DNA of 14,001 bases, from NCBI GenBank assembly GCA_964640325.1, contig CAZXID010000039.1, positions 1-14,001 on the forward strand. The letters run 5' to 3'. Each line of letters opens with the position of its first letter. Within the stretch, counting starts at the first letter, position 1. Shown piece after piece: positions 13,250 through 14,001 of this stretch. This DNA is from DAOQAU01 sp964640325 (GTDB lineage: Bacteria; Cyanobacteriota; Vampirovibrionia; Gastranaerophilales; Gastranaerophilaceae). The position numbers were made by a program, and so were the translations under genes. The notes beneath the pieces are model-generated. The model was not told where the DNA came from and did no database searches. It saw only the letters and a list, made by a program, of their open reading frames with translations.

Positions 13250-14001
13250 TCCGATTAATGATGTTGAAAATCAAAGACAAAAAAAGAATTTAACCGATTC
13301 TCAAAAGAAAAATGCTGATTTAACCAGAGAGGCAGTGGTGGTTAATTCTTTGATTAAAGCAAATGGAATTGACGAACTTTATGACACGATGGTTATCTCC
13401 GATAATGCCAGTATGCCTGATCAGGTTTATGAAAAAAACACTTCAAAAGACAAAAGTCTTTTACCTATAAGTATTATTGCAACAAGCGTTATGGCGACTA
13501 TGGCTTTGTTGAGCTTTGTGGCAAAAAAAAGCGCCAAAGTAAATTTAAATATTTTGCCAGAAAAAAAACTTCCGACATTAACCAGAAACCTTGCAATTAA
13601 CGAAGAAACTCATCAGGCTATTTATCAAATGGTACAATGTCCTAATCAGAAAACAATTTTGGCGGGTGTGGGCGTTTTGACCATAAGCGCGATGGCTTTT
13701 ATGGGCAAGATGTTTCTTGACGGATTTAAGGATATTTGGGTTAAAAAAAGAGAAGCCGATATCCAAAAAAATCTTCAGGAAAATTTAATTGCAGTTGAAA
13801 CCCAGTCTTTTTCGGGCAAAATTCAAATTATAAGATGTATGCTTGCAGATAAAGCAAGAGAATTCAGTGAATATTTGAATAACAAACCTGAAATCCCACT
13901 TCCTTTTAAAAAAATGATGAGCTTTGATAAAGTCGGATTTAAAGGCAGTGAAAAGAAAAATGATAATAAAGAAGGTAATTTAAAATTCTTTGTGCTGGGG
14001 G
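13239..14001 (+). CDS. unrecognised two-helix membrane protein, 3' end beyond the window
   Basis: The frame is open from ATG 13239 to the window end (254 codons, incomplete). The ATG overlaps the end of the preceding gene by 11 bases and has only a weak AAGAAAG-like site, so it is probably translated by coupling. The first 70 residues are polar and basic. Two membrane helices are clear: about 74-95 (LLPISIIATSVMATMALLSF) and about 139-160 (TILAGVGVLTISAMAFMGKM), separated by a roughly 43-residue segment that, with both tails on one side, would be outside. After the second helix comes a charged helical region (about 163-215), then a Pro-containing linker and a Lys/Asn-rich stretch. No known domain is recognised. 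It belongs to the riboswitch operon, and more genes may follow beyond the window. Confidence 0.8.
   Translation, partial: MKTNPINDVENQRQKKNLTDSQKKNADLTREAVVVNSLIKANGIDELYDTMVISDNASMPDQVYEKNTSKDKSLLPISIIATSVMATMALLSFVAKKSAKVNLNILPEKKLPTLTRNLAINEETHQAIYQMVQCPNQKTILAGVGVLTISAMAFMGKMFLDGFKDIWVKKREADIQKNLQENLIAVETQSFSGKIQIIRCMLADKAREFSEYLNNKPEIPLPFKKMMSFDKVGFKGSEKKNDNKEGNLKFFVLG

Overview
The window is AT-rich bacterial DNA with dense coding on both strands, many small secreted or membrane proteins, and ordinary bacterial promoters and Shine-Dalgarno (SD) sites. No rRNA, tRNA, CRISPR array or transposase is visible. Codon style, the many short signal-peptide proteins and a pheT without a neighbouring pheS would fit a gut lineage related to cyanobacteria (Melainabacteria/Gastranaerophilales). 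That placement is an impression, not something the sequence proves.

Layout. The left edge (1-190) holds a possible minus-strand gene start and a strong hairpin terminator. A secreted Cys-rich protein with a glycine-zipper segment (197-943, minus) is divergent from pyruvate kinase (pyk, 1091-2515). From 2592 to 5688 the minus strand carries two permeases of a sugar-type ABC transporter. They are separated by a MntA/HepT toxin-antitoxin pair (minus) and an unrecognised plus-strand gene preceded by a pentanucleotide repeat tract. The hepT stop overlaps the second permease start as ATGA. A secreted Lys-rich protein (5739-6308, minus) is divergent from a membrane-anchored TPR protein (6406-8040). 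That gene converges on a pheT-SH3-like operon (minus, 11202 to 8043). A PlsC-like acyltransferase follows (11381-12205, minus).

The most interesting region is 12289-14001. A good promoter starts transcription at the first strand of a very compact fold that looks like a cobalamin riboswitch. It leads into two overlapping genes I do not recognise: a protein with an N-terminal C-x-H-x6-C-x2-C motif, and a two-helix membrane protein that runs off the window. The first gene ends inside an in-frame palindromic repeat.

Two patterns cross gene boundaries. First, four minus-strand genes (4052, 5688, 6308, 12205) have promoters whose predicted +1 lies on or within two bases of the start codon, with no SD, suggesting leaderless mRNAs. 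Second, several genes are followed directly after the stop codon by stop-rich TGAATAG/TAAATAG-like arrays, and two of these continue into a shared double-hairpin repeat (4728-4818 and 11277-11380).
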